A stretch of 23,411 nt of DNA from Priapulus caudatus (GCF_000485595.1 NW_014578635.1:39394-62804); one strand, 5' to 3'; shown: positions 10,158 to 19,040, counted from the stretch's first letter. Translations and numbers: made by a program. The notes: generated by a model not told the origin, from the letters alone.

Positions 10158-10159
10158 AT
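9901..10159 (+). repeat. Long interrupted (CA)n with (GCAC)n leader
   Basis: (GCAC)n at about 9903-9930, then about 220 bp of (CA)n broken by CAACA, CCACA and AGACC interruptions; the last about 70 bp are pure. The Cys/Val and His/Thr open frames on both strands are artefacts. Confidence 0.95.
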
Positions 10160-10160
10160 A

Positions 10161-10572
10161 ATAGTATATAGATAGATACTTATCTGTAATATAATAATAT
10201 AATATATAAGTATATATAAACCGTTTGTCTTCCATTAACTTACTCCTGATATTATCATGTAGCGAGCACCCCTCTCGTATTTCATATAGGAAGGTGTATT
10301 CAACGTAATGAGAAACGGCCATGCATTCTGCGAAGTTAGTCTATATATTGACGTCGTTAGTCGTGCAGCCTGCATATGGTGTCCCTATGTCCTAGTTATC
10401 ACCCCTACACTTATATTATACCACCACACACATTGAAACTACACCTGCCACTTATATTTTATAGCCACCTCTTCTTGTATGTATGGCTTTAGCCTGACAT
10501 AGGCTATATGATGGTTTCATGCACCCCACTTGGTTTTTACTTCTGCACGTACGCCACATTGTGAGAACGATA
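10161..10572. other. No gene recognised
   Basis: AT-rich beside the CA tract, then unique-looking sequence without open frames of note. Confidence 0.4.
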
Positions 10573-10577
10573 TATAG

Positions 10578-11048
10578 CAGGCCGCGTAGCCAGCTTGTAT
10601 TGGGGGGGGTGTGGCGTTTTTCAATGTTGGCAATTAGCTCGGCAGCGGGCGTGTAACAGGATTTGTACCAGGGGGGGGTCTAACCGTAACCCGAAGTTTG
10701 CGAGCACGCGACAGGGGGGTCTGGGGTTTTTTAAATTACACCCCCTCAGATTGCTGTTTCTGCTCGAGCAAGGTGGGGCCGGACTCCCTGGACCGGGCCC
10801 CCCCTGTACACGCCCCTGCTCCGGCGCGAAGCCGACCAGGCGAGGGAGACAAGCGACCGAGCGGGGGGAGGTGCGCGGAGGGTGTCACTGTTTCACGCTC
10901 CCGCACGATGGAGATTTTGCAATTATTACACTAAAATCAGACGCGACCTGAGGTGAAATTCTTGCAAATTTAAAAAAAAAAATTTTTTTGCTTGCTGGGC
11001 CGGGGGGGGTTCGTTCGAACCCCCGAACCCCCCCTGGCTACGGGCCTG
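10578..11048. mobile_element. G-rich TIR element, non-autonomous (471 bp)
   Basis: The ends CAGGCCGCGTAGCCAG and (inverted) CTGGCTACGGGCCTG are flanked by TATAG at 10573-10577 and 11049-11053. Inside are multiple G-runs (8 to 9 G), an inverted GGGTTCG/CGAACCC pair near the right end and a poly-A/poly-T pair. Open frames inside have no known domain. The superfamily is uncertain (hAT-like start CAG, but the flanking duplication is only 5 bp). Confidence 0.7.
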
Positions 11049-11053
11049 TATAG

Positions 11054-11361
11054 TATACCCTGTGCAAATAGCCACAAATTTATAAGCACACGTTCTGTAC
11101 TGAACTGTCTGCTTATAAAATATCTAATGCGTTCAGCCAAAAAAAAAGGTGTGTTTCCTATTGCATCGAAAACAAAGTAGAGGTAGGTACTAGGTAGGTA
11201 GGGATTTTCTTTTTATATATTTTTTACAATTCTACAAGCGTGTTTGCAGCGTGAGAAACAAGCGGTCGCCCAGTCGCCAGTGGCCATTAGAAAATTCGAC
11301 CGGGCGACTGCTTGCTCCGTGTCAGCTGGTCCGGCGGCGGCGACTACATAATCGCCTGCTA
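11054..11361. other. Non-coding; contains a CGCCCRGTCG hairpin
   Basis: CAAGCGGTCGCCCAGTCG (about 11259) pairs with CGACCGGGCGACTGCTTG (about 11300), 16 of 18 positions. No gene is seen. Confidence 0.45.
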
Positions 11362-12289
11362 CAGAAATAAAAATTACAAACTGAGGCCATAATAAAAATG
11401 TGTTTGTTTGCCCTCACCGACCGACCCGCCAAAACCGGCGCCGACACAAACATTTAGTATTGACCTTTCCGAATTTTTTTTGTTTAAGTTTCCGTAGCGT
11501 GGCAGGCCTGCGGCAACCTGTACACGGGCTATATACTAGAGCTAATGCACAGCCTGTGTACGTGCCTGTTGGCTGGGCGGCACCGATGACAGTTAGGGGG
11601 AGGCCGCGAGTGCGATTATGATTGCTTTCCACTTTCAGTTTCAGCCTGCGTGCCAGGTGCATGTTCGATACTACATATGAGTATGGGGTCGCCGCTGCGG
11701 GCACCGCTGGTGTCGTTGTTTGAGAGCGCAACAGCAAAACTTTCCTGAATCGCTGCGATTCCAAAACTTGGACAGCAAAACTTTTGCTGGAATCCTGGAA
11801 ATCGCCCCTATATTATAAATTTAGATATTAAATAAAGCTTAATTAATGGATCATAAAACTCTGACAGGATTACTTCTATTTTCTTTCCAAGACTAATATG
11901 CTTGCCTAAGAAGAATTTATTATTCTTAATCAAAGTTCCTTTTATTTGTAATGCTTTAATTTCCACATTACGTGACTTATGTGTGCATGCTGTGCTGCGT
12001 TGTGTGATCTGGAAATAAAACTCATGCCACAGATGTAGCGCTGATAAACACAAGTTTGTAAAAGTAATTTTATATGTATATGTATCACTGATACAATGTA
12101 TATTATATAAATGTGTAGCAAACATAAAAGGTATCTCCACACAAAGTCACACACTGAGCACGTAGACCACCATTGCTGAATTGATAGAAAAGACCCCCCT
12201 CAAAAAAAAGCAACCAAACTTTTCAGCTGGGTCGCGGGTGAGGGCAAACAAAAAATTGTTTAATTGTGGCCTGATTATTTTGTTATTCT
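11362..12289. repeat. Region bounded by diverged inverted repeats
   Basis: About 65 bp at 11362-11430 (GAGGCCATAATAAAAATG, TTTGTTTGCCCTCACC) recur inverted at about 12228-12289 (GGGTGAGGGCAAACAAA, TGTGGCCTGATTATTTT). This is either an old transposon or two copies of one repeat in opposite orientation. The interior is AT-rich without a gene; the open frames at 11414-11764 and 11808-12154 are unsupported. Confidence 0.4.
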
Positions 12290-13065
12290 CTACTAACCTT
12301 CTACATTATTCTAATGAAAATCAATGGTAAATTTCATCAAATATAGACTCAAAATAGTCAAGAATTCCAGAAGCCTAAAGTTCATGCGAAATACAACAAA
12401 CTTCTCCAGTGTTTGTTGTGTTCGATTTTCTAGGTCATGACTGTTAAACCTTCTGCTAATTCGATAATACTGGGCCATCCCCGGGGGGCCCCACCCCACA
12501 TCACGATCGGCGCTTAATTAAATATGCATAATTGTATAGGAATAATGGGCGGTCTTCAGCCGAGACCCCAGGCTCATTCCGTGTTGAGTTGTTTGATCGT
12601 TGGATTTTTGCCACATCTTTCCCAGTTGATTTGTTGGATTTGTTGCAGACCTTGATCTTATGGACTTGTTCCGAAGTTTACTACGCCGATCAGTGTATTC
12701 AGAACTTGTCCACTAAAAAATCCATAATCTTTTAAGGAATCACCTCCATAGAAGTGCACCATCCACAATCCTAGCACCATCCCCCCCCCAGATAAAAACG
12801 TCCCACATGCGAGTCATTGCCCTTCCTTGCTATGAACCACCGAAATCCTGCGACCAGGCCCCTCAACTGACCAGGACAGTACTCCTCAGACGTACTGGCC
12901 TGCTGACCCAGTGCCTCCAATTATCAGTTTTTCACCCTGTTTGCTAATTCGACATTTACAGTATAAATAGGATCCTCGTTTGTATTCTGATTTTAATATG
13001 GAATAGATATGATACCGTGCCTGCTTTAACTCCTAATACCATGCAATATAATTACATATTTTGCT
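12290..13065. other. No gene recognised
   Basis: Mixed composition with one C-run (about 12781-12789). Open frames at 12311-12499, 12532-12735 and 13017-13202 show no motif. Confidence 0.4.
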
Positions 13066-13073
13066 TTATTTTG

Positions 13074-13304
13074 GCTGAAGGGGTCGTGTCGTATCAGGTA
13101 CTACAGATAGGTACCCGACGGTACATATATCGTATACAACAAGTGTACCAGGACTTATACACCAGAATGTACCCGAACCCTAAACCCTTAACCCTAACCT
13201 AACATACCTCATATAAAAATATAAAAATAATAAAACTAAACAACCCTAAAAAACTACCTCGGTACATATCTGTGAGTACCTGATACGACCACGACCCCAT
13301 CTGC
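13074..13304. mobile_element. Mutator-like MITE, divergent family member (231 bp)
   Basis: The ends GCTGAAGGGGTCGTG and (inverted) GCAGATGGGGTCGTG continue inward as TCGTATCAGGTACT. The flanks are an identical 8 bp, TTATTTTG (13066-13073 and 13305-13312). The terminal motif GCTGAWRGGGTC is shared with 5977-7180 and 8713-8967. The interior carries CCCTAAACCCTTAACCCTAA, a degenerate telomere-like tract (13177-13200). Confidence 0.75.
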
Positions 13305-13360
13305 TTATTTTGCTGTCAAGCTTCAAACAATCGACGCGACGGAAACGTTTAATCCAGCGA

Positions 13361-13792
13361 GTGTCCAAGCTTTCAGATCCATTAACAGAAGATCGATCAC
13401 CACATTGCGCCCCCCCCCTGTCGTCAACTTCCACTTCTCGCCCTAACATTAAGATCAACACATGCTGGCCAGCCTGTGTCAAGCGTTCCAGGTCCTGCCT
13501 AACAGAAGATCAACACATTCGCAGAAGCGTTGTCAAGCTTCCAGGTCCGGCTCATAACAGAAGACTCAAACACATTGCATTCTTTGGCTCAAGCTTCTAG
13601 TCTGCCTAACCAGAGATCACACACATTGAGGTGTGTCAATCTAGTCCATCCGGCTAGACAGCCAAGAATCAAACACACTTGCAGTGTGGTCAAGCTTTCC
13701 ATGTCCTCCGCCTAACAGACCAGATCACCACATTAGCAGTGTGTCAAGCTTCCAGTCCTGCCTAGACAGAAGATCACAACACATTGACATAC
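13361..13792 (+). repeat. About 54-bp minisatellite, about 8 copies
   Basis: Copies start near 13361, 13421, 13476, 13529, 13585, 13631, 13684 and 13739. Shared blocks are GTGTCAAGCTTCCAGGTC, TGCCTAACAGAAGATCA and ACACATT. Copies differ mainly by one- and two-base insertions or deletions, so no reading frame is kept. A related ACAGAAGATTACCACATT lies at about 14543. Confidence 0.85.
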
Positions 13793-13967
13793 GTACAGCA
13801 CTCATACATGCAATGAACAAGATTCATATACAATAGTCGCAATATTAAATTCTATTATTGAACACAATTACAAAACTATGTTGAAAATTGTGTTTTCATA
13901 ATAGACCTATTAAATAGTAGTGCGTGTGTATGCGTGCGTTTGCGTTGCGTGCGTGCGTGGGCATTTA

Positions 13968-14012
13968 ATCCCCTCTCTGCTTCTTTCGCTTCCCCCTTCT
14001 CTCTTTCTCTTC

Positions 14013-14043
<31 letters not shown>

Positions 14044-14223
14044 TCTCTTCTCTCTCTTCTCTCTCTCTCTCTTCTCTCTCTTCATCTCTCTCTCGTCTCG
14101 TCTCTCTCTCTCTCTCTCTCTCTCTCCTCTCTCACTCTCTTCTCTCTGATCTATCTATCTCTACTCTCTCTCTCTCTCTCTCCTCTCATCTCTCTCTCGC
14201 TCTCTCTGCTTGCTTCGCTCCTC

Positions 14224-14292
<69 letters not shown>

Positions 14293-14415
14293 CTCTCTAT
14301 CTCTAAACTCCGCTCTCTCATCTCTCGCTTCTTCTCTCTCTCTCCGCTCTCTCGTCTATCTCTCTCTCTACTCTCTCTTTCTCTCTCTCTCGCAATATCT
14401 CTCTCTCGACGCCTA
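13968..14415 (+). repeat. CT-rich polypyrimidine tract (about 450 bp)
   Basis: (CT)n with TCTT, CTCG and ATCTATCT interruptions. The long Ser/Leu plus-strand and Arg/Glu minus-strand frames are products of the repeat. Confidence 0.95.
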
Positions 14416-14491
14416 TGGTTGTTTGTTTGTGTGGAATCGAATCGACTTTGGACTTCTCTGCCTCACTCACACACTTCTCTATCTCTCCCCC

Positions 14492-14493
<2 letters not shown>

Positions 14494-14523
<30 letters not shown>

Positions 14524-14540
14524 GATGTATGTGTGTGTGT
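14494..14540 (+). repeat. (GT)n microsatellite
   Basis: (GT)n with one GGATGTAT interruption, next to a solo minisatellite-like motif at 14543. Confidence 0.9.
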
Positions 14541-14837
14541 TGACAGAAGATTACCACATTACACACAGTGACGTCACCATTTCCAAAAACTGAAATGCTA
14601 TACAAATAGAAATAAAATTCAAGTTTTATTTTGAACACATTTACATATTAAACGGTCTTTAATAGACCTCTCTCTCAGGTCTGAATCTGACAATGAAACT
14701 TTAGTTACGTCACACTGGGATTATTAAAGTCCTGATATAAATGTTTATATATTCACATTAAAATAATGTCAAGTTTTCAATACTAAGACTTCACCGCAAT
14801 AAGTGTCATTGAACAACACATTGAAGACAATGGCTGT

Positions 14838-14904
14838 CCAACGCTCATTTGGAAGTAGACAACCATTCACTAATATCTACTTTCGGTTTCCAAATGGGCG
14901 TTGG
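14838..14904. repeat. Hairpin with 17-bp arms
   Basis: CCAACGCTCATTTGGAA (14838-14854) pairs with TTCCAAATGGGCGTTGG (14888-14904), 16 of 17 positions, with a 33-base loop. No known RNA family is recognised. Confidence 0.65.
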
Positions 14905-15529
14905 CCGACCGCTGTCTCGGCCACATCCCACAGTTGTTGACAGACGCCAGACGGTTACGTGTCGTGTGTGTACATGTACAGTAGGCAGGCTATAAATAGG
15001 GATGATGTGATGAGTGAAATGACTCCCCATCATGCCACGATGTATCAATTTGGATGGGACAGCTGAAAAAACTCACTGGCGGTAGGAATGTGGGGAGATT
15101 TTTGGGTGTGTGGAAAAAATGTTGGGGATTATAATAGCTGTTGGAAATTAGGGACAGTATATACAATCATGGGTAACTGAGGGTGCATATTCTTCGGTTC
15201 CTAATATCTCTCGGATGCTTGCTATAAAGTGGTGTATAGGTAAGGATAAGTTAGTAAGCAAGTCCAGAACGTGTTTGTAGTAAAAAATCTCGTTTTGTCT
15301 GTCAAATTTTTAATTAAAAAATCTTTTTTTTTCTTCTTCTTTTGGGGGGAAAAAAAGTTTAGGGTCGGCCCTAATAATCTAGGGACGGTCGGTCGACCGG
15401 AAACACACCTATTTTTTTGTTTGGCCTTTAAAATCTATGTAATTATGGATCTATGGCTGAAGCTCCTTAATCTCAGAACCACAATAGAGCAAGATGCATA
15501 TTATTATGTATATGCATATATGTATATGT
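14905..15529. other. No gene recognised
   Basis: Open frames at 14845-15048 and 15271-15546 have no motif. A T-run and GGGGGGAAAAAAA tract lies at 15325-15357. Confidence 0.4.
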
Positions 15530-15821
15530 CAGGGTGCGAAAATTAACGCGAGTCCGGAGTCAAATACTCGGGGGGGGGGGACCTGATTTACTATTGGACT
15601 CCCTGATTAGACATATGCAGGAGTCCGTGTGACTCCCTGAAAATTCTGCTATACTAACTAGTTCGTTCCATAGCACGGCCTCGCGGAATTGCCGTATTTT
15701 CTCAGCAAATCTTTAATTTTGAACTTCAGACTACTGACTCCCTCATTTTGCTGCGGACTCTTTTTGAGGGCAGGGAGTCCGTTGGACTCCCTTGTTCAAA
15801 AGGCTTAAATTCTACCCCCTG
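15530..15821 (+). mobile_element. CAGGGTGCGAAATTA DNA element, copy 2 (292 bp, both ends)
   Basis: Left end CAGGGTGCGAAAATTAACG; the right end AAATTCTACCCCCTG is its imperfect inverse. The body holds repeated GGACTCCCT in both orientations. Both flanks contain GTATATGCATATATGTAT (15508-15525 and 15823-15840). It is non-coding. A CAGGG terminus suggests hAT, but the flanking duplication is longer than the usual 8 bp. Confidence 0.68.
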
Positions 15822-15860
15822 AGTATATGCATATATGTATTATGTACAGATGCTGATGAT

Positions 15861-16026
15861 GCCCCCCCCCCCAGTTGGTGTGTCTACCCATGAGCCCCCT
15901 ACGAGTTGGTATGTCAATTCATTCAATGCACTCGATCCCTCCCGGGCCAGTTTGTATGTTCATTCATGTGCCCCCCTCTGCCCAGTAGGTATGTCCATCG
16001 ATCATACCCCCCCCCCAATTGGTGTG
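15861..16026 (+). repeat. C-run anchored minisatellite, about 5 units of 30-45 bp
   Basis: Each unit is a C-run followed by CAGTTGGTATGTCNATTCATG-like sequence: cores are AGTTGGTGTGTC, AGTTGGTATGTC, AGTTTGTATGTT, AGTAGGTATGTC and AATTGGTGTGAT. Confidence 0.7.
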
Positions 16027-16392
16027 ATGGGAGAAACACATTTCATTGGCCTGGATATTGCCCAATCTCATTGAGGCCCGATGCAAGTGGTCGATCATCG
16101 TGCAAAATGTCATGAGATGACGGCCTACAAAGCAATTCAATAAACCCATTCACGTCGTTGAAATTACGCCGCAGTTCGTTTGCACGATATGTCTAAATAT
16201 ACAACAATTGAGCTGGCGTGTCTGTCGTCATGGCAACCACTGGTAACGAGTTCTAACTCGGCATACTTACATAACCTCGTAACCTGAAAAAATGATTAGT
16301 CTTCAAATTCCAAGAGACTGTATCGAAGATGGAGAATGACAAAGTTGATCAAATATAAAGATCAGCACCACCAATATCAATGGAAAATGCTT
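16027..16392. other. No gene recognised; possible RFX X-box
   Basis: GTCGTCATGGCAAC at 16224-16237 fits the degenerate X-box consensus GTNRYC-N2-RGYAAC. Nothing else is recognised. Confidence 0.3.
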
Positions 16393-16593
16393 GGAATCGC
16401 AATAGAATCGCAATAGAAATAGCTTAGGTTCACAAAAGAATCGCAATAGAATCGCAATAGAATCGCTTAGAATTGCAATAGAATTGCGATAGAATCGCAA
16501 TAGAATTGCAATAGAATAGCAATAGAATTGCTTAGAATCGCAATAGAAAAAGCTTGGAATTGCAATAGAATCGCAATAGAATCGCAATAGAAA
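16393..16593 (+). repeat. 11-bp minisatellite, AATCGCAATAG
   Basis: About 16 units of AATCGCAATAG and variants (AATTGCAATAG, AATAGCAATAG), with AGCTTAGG/AGCTTGG interruptions. Because 11 is not a multiple of 3, the minus-strand 94-codon frame is spurious. Confidence 0.92.
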
Positions 16594-16682
16594 AAGGAAG
16601 ATACTTCCAACAATGCCGGCTTGTAATCACATGCAGACGTTCGTCTCAGTTACATAGTCACTCTCGGTGCGGGGCACGGAGA

Positions 16683-16899
16683 CAGTGGCGTAGCTAGGAT
16701 TTTTCTGGGGGGCCTTACATTCTGGTGGGGGGCGCAATATATAACTTTTCTTTGTATTATACTATTCTAACGGCCTTGTTTTTAATTCAATTTTTTTTTA
16801 TCAAGCATGAATTTTCAGTTGGGGGGCACCTGGGAGGGCACAGAAAATTTGTGGGGGGCACGTGCTCCCCCAGGCCCACCCCCCGTAGCTACGCCCCTG
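16683..16899. mobile_element. hAT-type MITE (217 bp), perfect 8-bp TSD
   Basis: The ends CAGTGGCGTAGCTA and (inverted) TAGCTACGCCCCTG match at 13 of 14 positions. CACGGAGA is duplicated exactly at 16675-16682 and 16900-16907. An 8-bp duplication with CA..TG ends fits hAT transposons. The G-rich interior has no transposase. It sits 30 bp upstream of a TATA box. Confidence 0.88.
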
Positions 16900-16929
16900 C
16901 ACGGAGATCGCAAGCACGAGGGGGACTTC

Positions 16930-16937
16930 TATAAATA
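16930..16937 (+). promoter_or_regulatory. Candidate TATA box
   Basis: TATAAATA followed by a CpG-rich stretch. A start site would be expected about 25-30 bases downstream, near 16960-16965. Confidence 0.4.
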
Positions 16938-16974
16938 AACAAAACTGCAATCGGCTCGCGACGGTTGCAAAATA

Positions 16975-17085
16975 ATGCTGAACAGAGGCGGCGGCGATGA
17001 CGACAGCAATGACGACAGCAATGACGACAGCAATGACGACGATGCTGCGAATGTTCGCGCTCGAATGTTTGTTGTTGATGCGTGA
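16975..17085 (+). CDS. Short acidic open frame (36 codons), possible upstream ORF
   Basis: It reads MLNRGGG, then DDDSNDDSNDDSNDDD from a 12-bp tandem repeat (AATGACGACAGC, three copies), then AANVRARMFVVDA and a stop. It starts about 15 bases after the likely TATA-driven start site, so it could be the first ORF of a transcript. The repeat keeps frame, but it is short and no family is known. Confidence 0.2.
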   Translation: MLNRGGGDDDSNDDSNDDSNDDDAANVRARMFVVDA

Positions 17086-18084
17086 TTCACCGCCGCTGCC
17101 GCCGGCGCCGCCACCTGGCTTTGTGATGCTGCTGCTGCTATGTAGTACGCGTATATTTAGGCTGGTGACTCGTGGTCGGTCTGCAGCCCTACAGGCCAGC
17201 TGCAGTAACAGCCGATCTCGGCTTGAGCCTCATTTCGATGCTGGCTGTAGCCAGAGCAACAGCTATAGCATATCGAGTGAAGCCAAGCCAAGCCAAGCGC
17301 ACGCGAACTCTGAGCCACGACGTACGGATAAAGAGAGACTAACCTAGCGAGTGAGAGAGAGAGAGAGAGAGGGCACCAAACCAGCGCAGATTTCTTGTTT
17401 TCTTGTTGCTCCCTCTCGCTCGCGCGCGAGCAGTTTGCTTCCCGTGGGCGCGAATTCGATCTGCGAGTGTGAAGCGTGTCTGCGTCGTTCGAAATCCAGC
17501 GAGGGAGAAACGGGGAGAGGAGGTAGGTGAACGTGAAGCCTGCCAGCGGTGCGGGAGAGATAAGATACGCAGCAGTTACGGCGTAGATTTGCGGGCGTGC
17601 TCGCGTGCGCTCTGCTCGAGTTGGCGTGTGTTTTTACTCGCGTGCTCTGCGCCTGAGTTGGCGTGTGTTTTTACTCGCGTGTTTTCTGCACGAGTTGGCG
17701 TGTTTGTTTTTGCGCGCGTGTCAGCAGTACCCAGTGACTCCCAGCAGAGGTATCTGTTTGCTGGCTATAGCTGCTTCTTCCGGCTCTCTGCGTAGATGAA
17801 AACATAATGTACTCTGTTGATGCAATAATGTAACCCACCAGAGTACATGTAGTCTCTGGGTAGGGAGAGTGAGTGAGTGAGTGAGTGACGTGAGTGACGT
17901 GACGAGTGAGTGAGTGCGGCAGTGACGTGTACGTGATGCAGCGACGCGACGTTGAGTGACAGATGCGAGCAGAGCGTACGATGCCCCGATGCACGTGAGT
18001 CGCAGTGAGACGCGACAGCGAGCGAGAGGAGAGGACAGCGAGCGAGCAAGTGACTGAGTGTTTGGAGCAGACGGTCACGCGGGA
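17040..18084 (+). other. CpG-rich region, possible 5' UTR of a plus-strand gene
   Basis: It contains a (GA)n tract (17355-17371), CTCGCTCGCGCGCGAGCAG, a 37-bp minisatellite and GAGT/GACGTG repeats (17868-17935). Open frames at 16997-17347, 17403-17795 and 17671-18091 cross these repeats and have no known domain. Confidence 0.35.
17618..17728 (+). repeat. 37-bp minisatellite, 3 copies
   Basis: Units begin GAGTTGGCGTGTGTTTTTAC at 17618, 17655 and 17692. The period is not a multiple of 3, so the frame shifts between units and argues against coding. Confidence 0.85.
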
Positions 18085-18107
18085 ATGCCAAGGAAAGCTC
18101 TCAAATA
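18085..18107 (+). CDS. Possible start of a first coding exon (speculative)
   Basis: GGA-ATGCC opens MPRKALK and runs into a donor-like ATA|GTAAGC; unspliced it meets a stop in the next codon. Many upstream ATGs precede it, so the support is weak and no protein family is implied. Confidence 0.15.
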
Positions 18108-18110
18108 GTA

Positions 18111-18750
18111 AGCATACGCCATAGCCCGACGTCCGACCGGCCCCCTATCGCTAATTACGCTCTGCTACGAGTTGATGATGCGATGCGGAGCACGCAGCGT
18201 GTCCCGTCTAACAACTCTAACGGCGTCTTCTGTAGCCACTGCATTGCGTGCTAGATTTCACGTATTTTTAGCCGCCGTATGAAATCTGCTGCTTTTCCGT
18301 GGCCCCGGGTGTGGTGTGTGGTGTGTGTGTGTGTTGTGTGTGTGTGTGGGTGTTGTGGTGTTGTGGTGTGTGTCGCGACGCTGCCTGCGTGCGGCGTGTG
18401 TGCGCGACGCCTCGTGGTGAGTGTGTGTGCGAGTTGCGCGCGCGCGTGCGTGGTGTGCCGTGCGGTGCCGTGTTTTGCTGTTGGCACATGTACAGTCCGA
18501 GTATAAACACTCACAACACGCCGCGCGTGCGGTACTAGCTAACGACACTGCTAGGCGCTATACTCGAGAAAAGTATACTGATATAACCGAAGCCTAAAGC
18601 TGGGTTTCCACAATATCGACTTTTAGTGAAGAGAGTTATTTGATCAACCTTTCAATTATTCGACCAAAATATAGCGACACAGTATGGGGAAATCTAACAA
18701 TGTGGGTACTAATATAACAGCTAACTCATAATAGTAAAATTATAAATATA
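18111..18750. other. No gene recognised; GT-rich block
   Basis: GTGTGT-rich stretch 18306-18475 gives overlapping artefact frames on both strands. The remainder has no signal. Confidence 0.45.
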
Positions 18751-18758
18751 ATATATAC

Positions 18759-18759
<1 letters not shown>

Positions 18760-18790
<31 letters not shown>

Positions 18791-18840
18791 ACAGCAACAC
18801 AGCACACACACACACACACACACACAGTACACAACACACA
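18760..18840 (+). repeat. Interrupted (CA)n microsatellite
   Basis: (CA)n with CCACAGCAACACAG in the middle. Confidence 0.92.
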
Positions 18841-18946
18841 TATCTATATATCTATATCTATTATTACATCTTGCGTGTGTGTACGTGCCATGTGTAGCGC
18901 GTGCGTAGCTGCCGTGGAGTGTGCTTTATGTTTACTTGTATATTAG

Positions 18947-18983
18947 CAGGAGTTAATGATACAAATTTGATCATTAACTCCTG
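18947..18983. repeat. Perfect 14-bp inverted repeat, 9-base loop
   Basis: CAGGAGTTAATGAT (18947-18960) and ATCATTAACTCCTG (18970-18983) pair without mismatch. Part of it (ACTCCTGATATTA) recurs near 10243, also beside a CA/TA repeat. Confidence 0.8.
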
Positions 18984-19040
18984 ATATTAGTACAATAGAT
19001 CTCTATTATTATATCATCTATTATTATTCACTCCTATAAT

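Noticed and set aside
9835-10322. Cys/Val and His/Thr-rich open frames
   Set aside because: Translations of the CA/GT microsatellite.
10595-10951. 118-codon frame with Pro/Gly-rich sequence
   Set aside because: Lies inside the G-rich TIR element; the frame follows G-runs and has no domain.
11011-11030. tRNA T-arm-like GTTCGAAC
   Set aside because: Part of an inverted GGGTTCG/CGAACCC pair in the TIR element; no A-box or cloverleaf.
13361-13792. CRISPR-like array
   Set aside because: Units vary along their whole length with no constant repeat and unique spacer pattern, and the genome is animal-like.
13876-14638. Ser/Leu and Arg/Glu-rich open frames resembling an RS protein on the minus strand
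   Set aside because: Pure products of the CT/GA tract; no non-repeat flank with coding character.
17403-17795. 130-codon Cys/Ala/Arg frame
   Set aside because: Runs through a 37-bp tandem repeat whose period shifts frame, so repeat conservation is not at protein level.
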